A stretch of 64,000 bases of DNA from the NCBI GenBank assembly GCA_902464615.1, contig CABQKA010000001.1, positions 1-64,000 on the forward strand. The letters are read 5' to 3'. Origin of the DNA: an uncultured Prevotella sp. (GTDB taxonomy: Bacteria; Bacteroidota; Bacteroidia; Bacteroidales; Bacteroidaceae). The notes beneath the pieces are model-generated. The model saw only the letters and a list, made by a program, of their open reading frames with translations. It was not told the origin of the DNA and ran no database searches. Positions 34,039-42,495 of the stretch are shown here, piece by piece (the first letter of the stretch is position 1; the number at the start of each line of letters is the position of its first letter). Both the position numbers and the translations under genes were made by a program.

Positions 34039-35031
34039 TCAGCTTAACTTTCCCTCAATAATATCCGACAGCACGTCCTTCATTTCAAGGCCTGCGGCCC
34101 GCACTTGTTGAGGAATAAAGCTTGTGGCAGTCATTCCCGGAGTTGTGTTGACCTCCAAAAGGTTGATGCTTTCCCTTCCGGCTTCCCCGCTTAAAATATA
34201 GTCTATGCGGATAATCCCATAACAGCCCAGCATCTGGTAAATATTACGCGTCATCTGTTGCACGCGCTCGGTCGTTGCAGGTGCCAGGCGTGCGGGTGTT
34301 ATCTCGTTAACCTTGCCGTTGTACTTCGCGTCGTAGTCGAAAAACTCTTCCGAGGTCACTACTTCCGTAATGGGGAATGCCACGATCTGGCCTCCCGAAG
34401 TACGATAGCATCCGCAGGTGATTTCCGTCCCATACATCATTTTCTCCACCATGACTTCGTCGCATTCACGCATGGCACGTTCGAGCGCGGGAACAAGCTC
34501 CTCCGCTGTTTTCACCTTGGTCACCCCGAAGCTACTGCCGCCGGCACTCGGTTTCACGAAGCACGGCAAGCCCAGCCGCTTCACGACCTCTTCCGCAGAA
34601 GGGCATTCCTCATGGCTTCGCAGTTGCAGGGAATCGGAAATATTCAATCCCGGACATGACCGCAGGAAATGATTCAAGGCGTATTTGTGGAAGGTCAATG
34701 CTTCGACCAATACGTCACTGGTCGAATAAGGCAACCCGATAAGGTCGAAATATCCTTGCAGGATGCCGTTCTCCCCCGGCGTTCCATGAATGGTGATATA
34801 AGCAAAATCAAAAGCATGGAATCCGTCACGAGCCGTAAAGGAAAAGTCGTTCCGGTCCACCGGACAGCGCTCGTCGCCATAATGCACCATCCAGCTTTTC
34901 TCTCTCATCTCCACGATATAACTATCATACTTCTCCTCGTCCATAAAAGAAAGGATGCCGGCAGCGCTACGCATGGACACGTCGTGCTCCGACGAGTCCC
35001 CACCTGCCACGATTGCTATAAGTTTTCTCAT
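34039..35031 (-). CDS. ddl: D-alanine--D-alanine ligase
   Basis: Ddl joins two D-alanines for peptidoglycan precursor synthesis. The 330-residue ATP-grasp protein starts IAIVAGGDSSEHDVSMRSA, where the conserved serine-acidic-His triad region binds the first substrate. It continues with HGTPGENG and LPCFVKPSAGGSSFGVTKV (ATP-grasp loop), then GTEITCGCY and the metal-binding end RIDYI...INLLEVNTTPGMT. It follows rluD-like by 30 bp and precedes the acyltransferase, tying this operon to envelope assembly. Confidence 0.96.
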   Translation of the reverse strand: MRKLIAIVAGGDSSEHDVSMRSAAGILSFMDEEKYDSYIVEMREKSWMVHYGDERCPVDRNDFSFTARDGFHAFDFAYITIHGTPGENGILQGYFDLIGLPYSTSDVLVEALTFHKYALNHFLRSCPGLNISDSLQLRSHEECPSAEEVVKRLGLPCFVKPSAGGSSFGVTKVKTAEELVPALERAMRECDEVMVEKMMYGTEITCGCYRTSGGQIVAFPITEVVTSEEFFDYDAKYNGKVNEITPARLAPATTERVQQMTRNIYQMLGCYGIIRIDYILSGEAGRESINLLEVNTTPGMTATSFIPQQVRAAGLEMKDVLSDIIEGKLS

Positions 35032-35061
35032 GTCTTTATCTATTTTATCATATATGAGTTA

Positions 35062-36132
35062 TCAAGATTGTCGGCCTGCCTGCCACGTATCCCATCGCCG
35101 TAGCAAGTCGGCCATGTCTGCCGGTAATTCGGCTGTAAAGTCCATTTCCTGTTTCGTCCGCGGATGCTGGAAGCCCAGAGTCCGCGCGTGCAGCGCCTGA
35201 CGCGGGCAGGCCTCAAAGCAATGCCGGATAAAGGCCGCATAACTGCCCGACCTCACGCCCCTCAATATCTGGTCGCCGCCATACCGGGCGTCGTTGAAAA
35301 GCGGATGGCCTATATGCTTCATGTGCGCTCGGATCTGATGGGTACGTCCTGTTTCCAACACGCACTCCACCAACGTGGTGTACCCGTAACGCCGCAGCAC
35401 GCGGTAATGGGTCACGGCCGGTTTGCCTATTCCCGATTCGGGCGCGAACACCGCCATTTGCATGCGGTCCCGCGGGTCACGGCCAATGTTTCCTTCGATC
35501 CGTCCTGTATCTTCGGCGAAGTCGCCCCATACCAAGGCTTCGTATCGCCTGCGAGTCGTTTTATTGAAAAATTGGATTCCCAACTTTGTCTTGGCGTCAG
35601 GAGTCTTGGCCACCACGAGCAGGCCCGAGGTATCTTTGTCGATACGGTGCACGAGGCCCACACCGGGGTCGTTCGGGTCATAATCCGGACAATCACGCAA
35701 ATGCCAGGCTATGGCATTGACCAGCGTTCCGGTATAATTGCCGCAACCGGGATGGACCACCAGACCCGCCGGCTTGTTCACGACGATGAGGTCGGCATCC
35801 TCATAAACAATGTCTATAGGTATGTCCTCCGGCTCTATGGTACATTCAAAACGGGGACGGTCCAAGAGCAGGGTGACAACATCCGACGGTTTAACGCGGT
35901 AATTGCTCTTCACCGGCTGTCCGTTGACGTGTATGAAGCCCGCACGCGCTGCCTGCTGGATGCGGTTGCGCGAGGTATCAGGCAGATGGTCAAGCAAAAA
36001 ACGGTCCACGCGCAACAACTGTTGCCCGCGGTCCGCCACGACGCGGAAATGCTCGTAAAGCGCGCCGTCTTCGTCTTCCGTTGCCGTATCCTCAGCGATA
36101 AACGGATCTGCTGTCATTTTCTCCTCCGCCAT
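35062..36132 (-). CDS. RluA family ribosomal pseudouridine synthase (RluD-like)
   Basis: It is predicted to isomerise specific 23S rRNA uridines. The 356-residue protein has an acidic ~30-residue N-terminal tail. An S4 RNA-binding domain follows (about 40-95, VDRFLLDHLPDTSRNRIQQAARAGFIHVNG), then the catalytic domain with GLVHRIDKDTSGLLVVAKT, whose Asp165 is the universal nucleophile. RPDxxTSG-type sites elsewhere (GRTHQIRAHMKHIGHPLFND) confirm the RluA class. Assignment to RluD rather than another RluA member is not certain. Its start shares one base with the PASTA gene stop (TGATG). Confidence 0.92.
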   Translation of the reverse strand: MAEEKMTADPFIAEDTATEDEDGALYEHFRVVADRGQQLLRVDRFLLDHLPDTSRNRIQQAARAGFIHVNGQPVKSNYRVKPSDVVTLLLDRPRFECTIEPEDIPIDIVYEDADLIVVNKPAGLVVHPGCGNYTGTLVNAIAWHLRDCPDYDPNDPGVGLVHRIDKDTSGLLVVAKTPDAKTKLGIQFFNKTTRRRYEALVWGDFAEDTGRIEGNIGRDPRDRMQMAVFAPESGIGKPAVTHYRVLRRYGYTTLVECVLETGRTHQIRAHMKHIGHPLFNDARYGGDQILRGVRSGSYAAFIRHCFEACPRQALHARTLGFQHPRTKQEMDFTAELPADMADLLRRWDTWQAGRQS

Positions 36133-36830
36133 CAGAAACTCATATTTTCCACGCTACCGGATGCCAGACTGTCCCCGCCGGCATACCCGCTTCCGCCTTC
36201 TTCCAGGAAGATGCTCTCTATGCCTTCACCGTACAAGCCATAATCCAAACTGTCCTCTTCGTACAACACGTCGTCCATGCGGCCGTCGCCTACGACCAAG
36301 GTTATGGCCGACGTCACGGGAACACGTACACCGGGACGCACAGTCTCGCCGTCCACCTTCAGCCCGTAGACCCAATCCTGGTCGCCTGTTGTCAGTTCCA
36401 CCCGCACGTTCCGGAAGCCCATCGCCTTGAGCTTCGCTTCCGCTTCGCGCCTCGAGCTGTTGTCTGCCAGTTCCGGCAAGGCAATGGCGCGGGCTTCCGA
36501 GGCGTTAATGGTCAGGTTGACGATGCGCCCCACCTTCACGCGCTGCCCCGGACGAAGCGACTGCTCCAGGATGACATTGCCGGAATACGCCTCCACATAA
36601 CCTGTATCGACCACTTCGCCTTCCAGGCCAAGCGCCTGAAGCATGCGAAGCGCCTCGTCCACGGTCTTCCCGCGCAAACTGGGCACGGGAATGGCCTCGT
36701 TATGGTGGGTATATGACGACAGGAATATGAACGCCCCGAGCACCAGCAACACTGTCATCAGAATGATGCCCAGACAGTTGCCCAACAGAATCGGGCTAAA
36801 TAATTTCTTAATGAATTGAGATACAGTCAT
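36132..36830 (-). CDS. Membrane-anchored PASTA domain protein
   Basis: The 232-residue protein has a short cytoplasmic N terminus, one transmembrane helix (about residues 16-39, LGNCLGIILMTVLLVLGAFI) and at least two PASTA-type repeats. The first repeat spans about 47-112 (IPVPSLRGKTVDEALRMLQALGL ... SLRPGQRVKVGRIVNLTIN) and the second about 115-180 (ALPELADNSSRREAEAKLKAMGF). The last 45 residues are acidic and Gly/Ser-rich. PASTA domains elsewhere bind muropeptides or beta-lactams. No kinase domain is attached, so it is not a PknB homologue. It is the promoter-proximal gene of the ddl run. Confidence 0.88.
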   Translation of the reverse strand: MTVSQFIKKLFSPILLGNCLGIILMTVLLVLGAFIFLSSYTHHNEAIPVPSLRGKTVDEALRMLQALGLEGEVVDTGYVEAYSGNVILEQSLRPGQRVKVGRIVNLTINASEARAIALPELADNSSRREAEAKLKAMGFRNVRVELTTGDQDWVYGLKVDGETVRPGVRVPVTSAITLVVGDGRMDDVLYEEDSLDYGLYGEGIESIFLEEGGSGYAGGDSLASGSVENMSF

Positions 36831-36921
36831 ACATCATGCTTGTTCGCGTTGCACGGAAAGCCTCCCTCCGCGCGGCGCCGTCTTCCGCACCATGCCGTCC
36901 GGGCACAGCGCTACTACGCGC

Positions 36922-36929
36922 CAAAGATA
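36922..36929 (-). promoter_or_regulatory. -7 box of the PASTA-rlu-ddl operon
   Basis: TATCTTTG on the minus strand lies about 92 nt before the PASTA start. No comparable box was seen in the short gaps down to the esterase-like gene, which suggests one long transcript. Confidence 0.55.
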
Positions 36930-37017
36930 GCACAAAAAAACGAGAGAAGTAAAAGGTCTTTCTTCAAAAAGCCCCTACCTCTCCCGAAGCACGTTCTTCT
37001 AACCTCGACAACGAGGA

Positions 37018-37176
37018 TTATCTTTTGCCGTGTACCTCGTCGGATACCGTCAATTTCTTGCGGCCTTTGGCGCGGCGGGAGGCCAGCACGCGGCGACCGT
37101 TGGCTGTTTGCATGCGCTGACGGAAGCCATGCTTGTTATTTCTCTTTCTGTTGTGAGGTTGAAATGTTCTTTTCAT
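37018..37176 (-). CDS. rpmH: 50S ribosomal protein L34
   Basis: This 52-residue basic protein reads MKRTFQPHNRKRNNKHGF, then MQTANGRRVLASRRAKGRKK, the hallmark L34 sequence. The C-terminal extension LTVSDEVHGKR is typical of Bacteroidetes L34. It is a single-gene unit with a good promoter upstream. A short CCTCG/CGAGG stem overlaps the stop codon region but is too weak to call a terminator. rnpA, the usual neighbour, is not adjacent here. Confidence 0.97.
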   Translation of the reverse strand: MKRTFQPHNRKRNNKHGFRQRMQTANGRRVLASRRAKGRKKLTVSDEVHGKR

Positions 37177-37223
37177 TTTCTTATGCGGTTATTAATTATT
37201 TCTACAACTATGCTTTTGGGGTG

Positions 37224-37254
37224 CAAATTTACTACAAATCTGCCAATTCCGCAA
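37224..37254 (-). promoter_or_regulatory. rpmH promoter
   Basis: On the minus strand, TTGC at 37254-37251 and TAAATTTG at 37231-37224 are separated by 19 nt, close to the Bacteroidetes -33/-7 consensus. The predicted leader is about 40 nt. Confidence 0.65.
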
Positions 37255-37270
37255 GGCTGCCGCCATTTTT

Positions 37271-38362
37271 TTACTCTGCGAAGCGCTTCGACTGCTCGGC
37301 AATAAGCTCCGCGTCGTCGAAATAGTTAATTTTCATGGCTTTCCGCACGTCGTCCAAAGTCTGCGCTGCCACTGACCGCGCTTGCTCGCAGCCTTGGCGC
37401 AGCATATCGTAGATGGCGGGTATGTCGCGGGCAAACTCCTTGCGGCGGTTGCGGATGGGCTCCAGTTCTTCCTGCAGCACATCGTTCAGGAAGCGCTTCA
37501 CCTTCATGTCGCCTAGGCCGCCGCGCTGATAGTGTGCCTTCAGCTCGTCCAGGTTGGGATAGTCGGGCAGATAGCGGCCGAAATGCTCCGGCTTGCAGAA
37601 TGCGTCGAGGTAAGTAAACACGCAATTGCCCTCCAGGTGGCCGGGGTCCTGCACGTGGATGTGCTCCGGGTCGGTGTACATGGACATCACCTTTTGGCGG
37701 ACTTCATCGGCCGGGTCGGACAGATAGATGCAGTTGCCCAGGCTTTTAGACATCTTTGCCTTCCCGTCCGTACCGGGCAGGCGGAGGCATGCGGCGTTCG
37801 TAGGCAGCAGGATCGTCGGCTCCACGAGCGTCTCGCCGTAAATATAGTTGAAGCGACGGACTATCTCGGTGGCCTGTTCCAGCATGGGTTTCTGGTCTTC
37901 GCCGACCGGCACGGTCGTGGCCCGGAACGCCGTGATGTCCGCAGCCTGACTGACGGGATAGGTAAAGAAGCCCACCGGAATGCTCGCGTCGAACCCGCGC
38001 ATCTGTATCTCGGTCTTTACGGTCGGGTTGCGTTGCAGACGGGAGACGGTGACCAGGTCCATATAGTAGAACGTCAATTCGCACAGTTCGGGTATCTGGC
38101 TTTGGATGAACAGGGTGACTTTGGCCGGGTCGAGACCGCAAGCCAGGTAGTCGAGCGCCACTTCAATGACGTTCTGGCGCACCTTTTCGGGGTGCTCCAT
38201 GTTGTCGGTCAAGGCTTGGGCGTCGGCTATGAACACGTACATCTGCTTATAGTCGCCGGCCTCCTGCAACGCCACGCGGTTGCGTAGAGAACCTACGTAA
38301 TGGCCAATATGCAGCCGGCCCGTAGGACGGTCGCCGGTAAGTATTACTTTTTCTCGCGTCAT
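37271..38362 (-). CDS. trpS: Tryptophan--tRNA ligase
   Basis: This class I aminoacyl-tRNA synthetase charges tRNA-Trp. The 363-residue protein has GDRPTGRLHIGHYVGSL with the HIGH motif at 18-21 and KAKMSKSLGN with KMSKS at 203-207. It is slightly longer than the ~330-residue standard because of a short insertion between these motifs. The rpmH promoter lies just beyond its end, and a -7 box precedes it. Confidence 0.97.
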   Translation of the reverse strand: MTREKVILTGDRPTGRLHIGHYVGSLRNRVALQEAGDYKQMYVFIADAQALTDNMEHPEKVRQNVIEVALDYLACGLDPAKVTLFIQSQIPELCELTFYYMDLVTVSRLQRNPTVKTEIQMRGFDASIPVGFFTYPVSQAADITAFRATTVPVGEDQKPMLEQATEIVRRFNYIYGETLVEPTILLPTNAACLRLPGTDGKAKMSKSLGNCIYLSDPADEVRQKVMSMYTDPEHIHVQDPGHLEGNCVFTYLDAFCKPEHFGRYLPDYPNLDELKAHYQRGGLGDMKVKRFLNDVLQEELEPIRNRRKEFARDIPAIYDMLRQGCEQARSVAAQTLDDVRKAMKINYFDDAELIAEQSKRFAE

Positions 38363-38405
38363 AATTTAGAGTATTAAGAACATTCGCGGCCACGCGGCCG
38401 GCGTG

Positions 38406-38413
38406 CAAATTTA
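38406..38413 (-). promoter_or_regulatory. trpS -7 box
   Basis: TAAATTTG followed by C on the minus strand, about 43 nt before the trpS ATG, matches TAnnTTTG. Confidence 0.6.
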
Positions 38414-38486
38414 CGAAATCTTTCCGTTCCCGCTACCATCCGCCAACTCAATCCCGCAAATCGGGAAACGCCGGAAGCGCAAATGC

Positions 38487-39017
38487 TCAAAGCTCCAGGC
38501 CCATGATGTAGTCGTTCATGAAAAAACCGTTGCCTATGGGGAAGTCGCCGGACCGCAAAAGGCGCATACCCATGCGGCGGTAGAAGCCGACGGCGGGGTT
38601 CTGGCGGTTCACGTTCAGCTCTACCCGCCAAGGCCCATTGCCCCGGCTGCGGACATAGTCTAAAGCCGTGCGGAACAGCAAGCGGCCCACCCCTGCCCTT
38701 TGGAAACCGGGCAGGACATACAGTTTCTGCAAATGGTAAAGCCCGGGGACTTCCGGCTGTACGGAAACGTAGCCACACGGCGCGCCGCCGGCTTCGGCCA
38801 CGAAATAGACGTGGCCTTCGCATTCCATTTGCCGGCGAAGGCTGTCCTCCGAATACATCCACTCCATCATGTAGTCCAGTTGGAGGGGAGAAAGGATGTG
38901 GCGATAGGTAGCGGGGAAGGCCGTGGCGGCCATCTGCCGTATAAGGCCTATATCGGCCATAGTGGCCGGGCGGACTGTCGGGACCTGCCGGGCCTGCAAA
39001 CTGACGTTTTGCTGCAT
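38487..39017 (-). CDS. GNAT family N-acetyltransferase
   Basis: The 176-residue protein is a single GNAT domain. TVRPATMADIGLIRQMAATAFPATY is at the start, LQKLYVLPGFQRAGVGRLLFRTALDYV is motif A (acetyl-CoA pyrophosphate loop QRAGVG), and ELNVNRQNPAVGFYRRMGM is motif B. The acceptor is unknown. The ATG at 39017 is chosen because the longer frame runs through repeat cluster C. It is not obviously co-transcribed with trpS or the MATE gene. Confidence 0.88.
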   Translation of the reverse strand: MQQNVSLQARQVPTVRPATMADIGLIRQMAATAFPATYRHILSPLQLDYMMEWMYSEDSLRRQMECEGHVYFVAEAGGAPCGYVSVQPEVPGLYHLQKLYVLPGFQRAGVGRLLFRTALDYVRSRGNGPWRVELNVNRQNPAVGFYRRMGMRLLRSGDFPIGNGFFMNDYIMGLEL

Positions 39018-39057
39018 GTTGTAAATATTTTTCGCGCTGCCCGGGTCCGAACCGGCA

Positions 39058-39120
39058 CAAGCCTTAGGGCCATAACAACGGGAATAGGGCCAGGAACGAC
39101 GGGGCTTAGCCCCCTTGGCG
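39058..39120. repeat. 21-nt-period repeat cluster, locus C
   Basis: Three units start at 39058, 39079 and 39100. They are CAAGCCTTAGGGCC..., CGGGAATAGGGCC... and CGGGGCTTAGCCCC..., related to loci A and B in both core sequence and 21-nt period. It lies between the MATE stop codon and the GNAT start. Confidence 0.65.
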
Positions 39121-39158
39121 GACAAGGGGACGAAAGCGGACGCCCCCGCCCCACCCGC

Positions 39159-40493
39159 TCAAATGCGCTTCATCCGCCAGTTGCCCCAACGGATGTATGC
39201 CCATGAGAAAAAGAAGGCCAGGATGCCGTAGACGTGCTCGCTGGTCCAGCATACGGGCAAACTGGAACGCATACGGAAGATGATGACCCAGACATAAAGC
39301 GTATAGACGGTAAGCGAGATGATTTCAAACAGAAGCGCCGTGCGCGTGTTTCCCGTACCGGACACGGCGTGGAAATATATTTGCGCCGGGATGGTCAGCA
39401 CGTATGACGACGCCAGGACGTAAAGCGGCTCACGCCCGGCCTCCAGCAAACGGGCGTCGTCCGTAAAGATGCGCAACACCCATTCGGGGAAAAGGCACAT
39501 GAAGAGCAGGACCGGAAGCAGGATGAAAAAGCCAAGCCGCACGGTACGCCGCAGCATGGGACGGACCGCTTCGGCCTCGCCTTGTCCCAGAAGGTTGCTG
39601 GCCAGCGTGCTGGCCGTAGAGGCCAGGGCGATGACGGTCATAAAGGTGAACGAAGAGACGTTGCGGATGATGTTCGTCACGGCCAGCTGCCGCTCGCCGA
39701 GGTGTTCCACGGCCAGCATGAAAAGGAACCAGGTGGACAGCGACAGGAAGTTCTGTATCATGGTCCAGACGCTGATGCCCAATACACTGCCCAGGAGCGA
39801 GAAACGGAAACGCGGCAGGACGTTCAGGCCGTAGCGGCGGTAGTCGGTGCGGAAACGGGTGTATAGGATGAAGAAGAGCAGGGATACCGCTTCGGAAAGC
39901 GACGACCCCATTGCAGCACCGGCTATGCCGAAAGCGGGAAGGCCGCACTTGCCGTAAATGAGAATATAGTTGAACACGACGTTGCAAGCCACCATGGTCA
40001 GCGAGTTGAGAGTGAGCGTCCGCGTGTGGGTCGTGGCCACGTAGAACGAGCGGAACATGGCAGCGGCAAAAGCGAAGAAGAAGCCGTAGACACGCCAATC
40101 CAGGTAAGCCTCGGCCGCCCGGCAAACTGCGGGAGAGGAAACGATGTGCTCCAGGACATAAGGCCCCCAATAGCGGGTGGCAAAGAAAAGGATGGCGGCC
40201 ATGACCAGCAGGAAGGCCAGGCCGTGGTAAAATATGTTCCCGATACGCGTATAGGCGCCCTCGCCGTTACGCCTTCCCATCAGGATTTGCGCGCCGATGC
40301 TGAACCCCATGCCCAGCATGAAAATCGCTATGTAGAACACGCCGCCAATGGCGCAGGCTCCCAATTCCACTTCGCCGACACGCCCCAGGAATGCGGCATC
40401 GGTCATGCCGATAAGCTGCTCCATCAGTACGCTGATGAGAATGGGGTAAGCAATGCGCCATATCTGGCCGTAGGAGTAAGTCTTGTATGCCAT
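39159..40493 (-). CDS. MATE family multidrug efflux transporter
   Basis: The 444-residue protein has about twelve hydrophobic helices in two similar halves. The start (YGQIWRIAYPILISVLMEQLIGMTDAAFLGRVGEVELGACAIGG) is the typical MatE N-lobe opening, with a conserved Asp in helix 1. PAFGIAGAAMGSSLSEAVSLLFF and the second-half IPAQIYFHAVSGTGNTRTALLFEI are also family signatures. Likely exports cationic compounds by Na+ or H+ antiport; the substrate is unknown. It stands alone, between the GH109-like terminator and repeat cluster C. Confidence 0.93.
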   Translation of the reverse strand: MAYKTYSYGQIWRIAYPILISVLMEQLIGMTDAAFLGRVGEVELGACAIGGVFYIAIFMLGMGFSIGAQILMGRRNGEGAYTRIGNIFYHGLAFLLVMAAILFFATRYWGPYVLEHIVSSPAVCRAAEAYLDWRVYGFFFAFAAAMFRSFYVATTHTRTLTLNSLTMVACNVVFNYILIYGKCGLPAFGIAGAAMGSSLSEAVSLLFFILYTRFRTDYRRYGLNVLPRFRFSLLGSVLGISVWTMIQNFLSLSTWFLFMLAVEHLGERQLAVTNIIRNVSSFTFMTVIALASTASTLASNLLGQGEAEAVRPMLRRTVRLGFFILLPVLLFMCLFPEWVLRIFTDDARLLEAGREPLYVLASSYVLTIPAQIYFHAVSGTGNTRTALLFEIISLTVYTLYVWVIIFRMRSSLPVCWTSEHVYGILAFFFSWAYIRWGNWRMKRI

Positions 40494-40599
40494 AACTTAT
40501 GTGCTGGTGCGATAACGTTAGCCGCCGCGAAATTACGACTTTCCGCGGAGATGCGCAAACCTGGCAACCGAAGGAAAGCCGCGGCGTGCCGGCCACATA

Positions 40600-40637
40600 A
40601 AAAAGCGGGGCGAAAGCGCAAAGCGCCTCCGCCCCGC
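40600..40637 (-). terminator. Intrinsic terminator of the GH109-like gene
   Basis: On the minus strand GCGGGGCG pairs with CGCCCCGC, with inner GCGC pairing, and is followed by a U-rich tract. It lies about 27 bp after the stop codon at 40664. Confidence 0.85.
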
Positions 40638-40663
40638 CGTGGGGATGTGTCAAAGTTCCAAGT

Positions 40664-42322
40664 TTATTGCGCCTGATATTTTTTCATGGCCTTGGCGACA
40701 TACTTCTGTGCCTTCTCGACAGCCTTCGTATAAGCTTTCAAAGCCTTGGAAGAAGTCGGGTCACTCTGGAGCTTGTCGTAAAGAGTCCACAAGTCATATT
40801 CGGCAGCAGCTTCTTTCTGGGCTGCGGTGCTGGCTTTGGCGATTTCCTCGGCGGCAGCCTCATCCTCAGCAGAAGCGTATGCGTGGCGGAAGCCCTTCAC
40901 ATCGTTCCAGTGGCCACGGGTGAAGTCGGGCACGGCAACTGCTGCGCAATTGTTGTCCATGGAAAGCGTACCCAATTCGGCCAGCGAGCACCACTCGGCC
41001 AAGTCGTAAACGTCCATGTCAAGGGGCAAACCGTTCTGGAGACAGTACACGAGGCGCGCGTCCATGATGAAGTCCATACCGCCATGACCGCCGACTTCTT
41101 TGGCCATCTCGCCATACTTCTTAAGAATAGGATGCTGGTACTGTGCCTCAAGAGCCTTTTTCTCGGCCTCGGGCATGAAGCCATGCGCGCTCAGGTCGTC
41201 CACCTTGGGCTGGTGGCCGGAGGCCTTCAGCTGGGCGGCGTCGACAGCGTAACCCTCTACGGGATATTTGTTGGCAAAGCCCTTCGTACCGGTCAACTGA
41301 TAAAGGCGGTTGTAAGGCTGGGGATTCATCACATTGTGCTGAATCTCGATAACCTTGCCGTTCTCGGTGCGGATGAGCGTCGTGGTGTGGTCGCCATTGC
41401 GGAAGTTGTTGCAAGGCTTGCCGGTCTTCTCTTCCACATAATTCTTACCGTGTACGGATTTGGTATCCATTGCGACGAGCGTACGGAAGCGGTCGCCACG
41501 GTGAATATCGAGCGCCTGAGCCACCGGGCCAAGACCGTGAGTAGCATAGACGTCGCCGCGGTTTTCCATGTTATACTTCATACGCCAACCCAATTTATCG
41601 GGATCGCTTTCGGGGTTTTTCCAATATGCGCCCCAGAAGTCGTCGAGGTTGTGAATGTAAGCACCCTGCGCGCGAAGGATTTCACCGAACACACCTTTCT
41701 GAGCCATGTTGAGCGTATTCATTTCAAACCAGTCGTAGCAGCAGTTCTCCAAAATCATACAATGCTTACGGGTCTTCTCGGACAAATTGATCAAAGCCCA
41801 GCACTGCTCAAGATTCATGGCAGAGGGCACTTCGATGGCCGTATTCTTTCCGTTCTCCATCGCGCACTTGGCTACGGGGAAATGGTGATCCCAGTCGGTC
41901 GCCACATAAACGAGGTCAATGTCCGGACGTTTGCACAACTCTTCATATCCCTTTGCGCCGGAATAGATGGCGGCAGGGGGCAGGCCGGCTTTGCGCAGGA
42001 AATTCTGGCAAGCCTCTGCGCGTTTTGGCTCATAATCACATAACGCGACAATCTGCACGCCGGGAATATGAGTGAAACGCTCAACAGCGCCAGGGCCGCG
42101 CATGCCAAGCCCTACAAAAGCGACACGTACAGTCTGAATCTTAGGCGTAGTCAAATTAATAACATCAGTCTGACCGGCAGGACGTTCAGGCGTGTCGACA
42201 ACAATGGTTCCTTTGTCCCAATGCCACTTGGTCGAAGGGGAAGTAGACTGGGCAGCCGACTCCTGTACGCCAAGCGCGAGCATCGCAGCAAAAGTTAACG
42301 TCAGAATTTTGTTGAACTTCAT
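40664..42322 (-). CDS. Exported Gfo/Idh/MocA-fold protein, GH109-like
   Basis: The 552-residue protein has an N-terminal Sec-type signal peptide (MKFNKILTLTFAAMLALGVQESAAQS). A Rossmann domain follows, with RVAFVGLGMRGPGAVERF (GxGxxG, about residue 66-83) and IVALCDYEP. YVATDWDHHFPVAKCAMENGKNTAIEVP, MILENCCYDWFEMNTLNMAQKGVFGEI and EVGGHGGMDFIMD match the Gfo/Idh/MocA group that includes GH109 alpha-N-acetylgalactosaminidases, which use bound NAD for hydrolysis. GH109 activity is an inference. The last ~75 residues are a helical Ala/Glu/Lys-rich tail not needed by that fold. The signal lacks a twin-arginine motif. Confidence 0.82.
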   Translation of the reverse strand: MKFNKILTLTFAAMLALGVQESAAQSTSPSTKWHWDKGTIVVDTPERPAGQTDVINLTTPKIQTVRVAFVGLGMRGPGAVERFTHIPGVQIVALCDYEPKRAEACQNFLRKAGLPPAAIYSGAKGYEELCKRPDIDLVYVATDWDHHFPVAKCAMENGKNTAIEVPSAMNLEQCWALINLSEKTRKHCMILENCCYDWFEMNTLNMAQKGVFGEILRAQGAYIHNLDDFWGAYWKNPESDPDKLGWRMKYNMENRGDVYATHGLGPVAQALDIHRGDRFRTLVAMDTKSVHGKNYVEEKTGKPCNNFRNGDHTTTLIRTENGKVIEIQHNVMNPQPYNRLYQLTGTKGFANKYPVEGYAVDAAQLKASGHQPKVDDLSAHGFMPEAEKKALEAQYQHPILKKYGEMAKEVGGHGGMDFIMDARLVYCLQNGLPLDMDVYDLAEWCSLAELGTLSMDNNCAAVAVPDFTRGHWNDVKGFRHAYASAEDEAAAEEIAKASTAAQKEAAAEYDLWTLYDKLQSDPTSSKALKAYTKAVEKAQKYVAKAMKKYQAQ

Positions 42323-42495
42323 AAGATTTGATTATTTTAGGTATGAACAATATATTAGGTAAAATCCGAAAGCGGTTCTAATTTTTGGGTAAAGTTACAA
42401 CTTTTTTACGAGAAACACGGAGATACCCGCAAAAAATAGGACGGGTGGAATACAGGCAAAAATCGCGTCGTCCGCGCGCCCTGGTTATCACTGTG

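Noticed and set aside
38487..39125. 36-codon N-terminal extension of the small GNAT
   Set aside because: It runs through repeat cluster C and is not typical of the family. ATG at 39017 gives a standard GNAT.
42380..42400. -7 box for the GH109-like gene (TAACTTTA)
   Set aside because: It lacks the final G of TAnnTTTG, so the match is too weak to list as a promoter.
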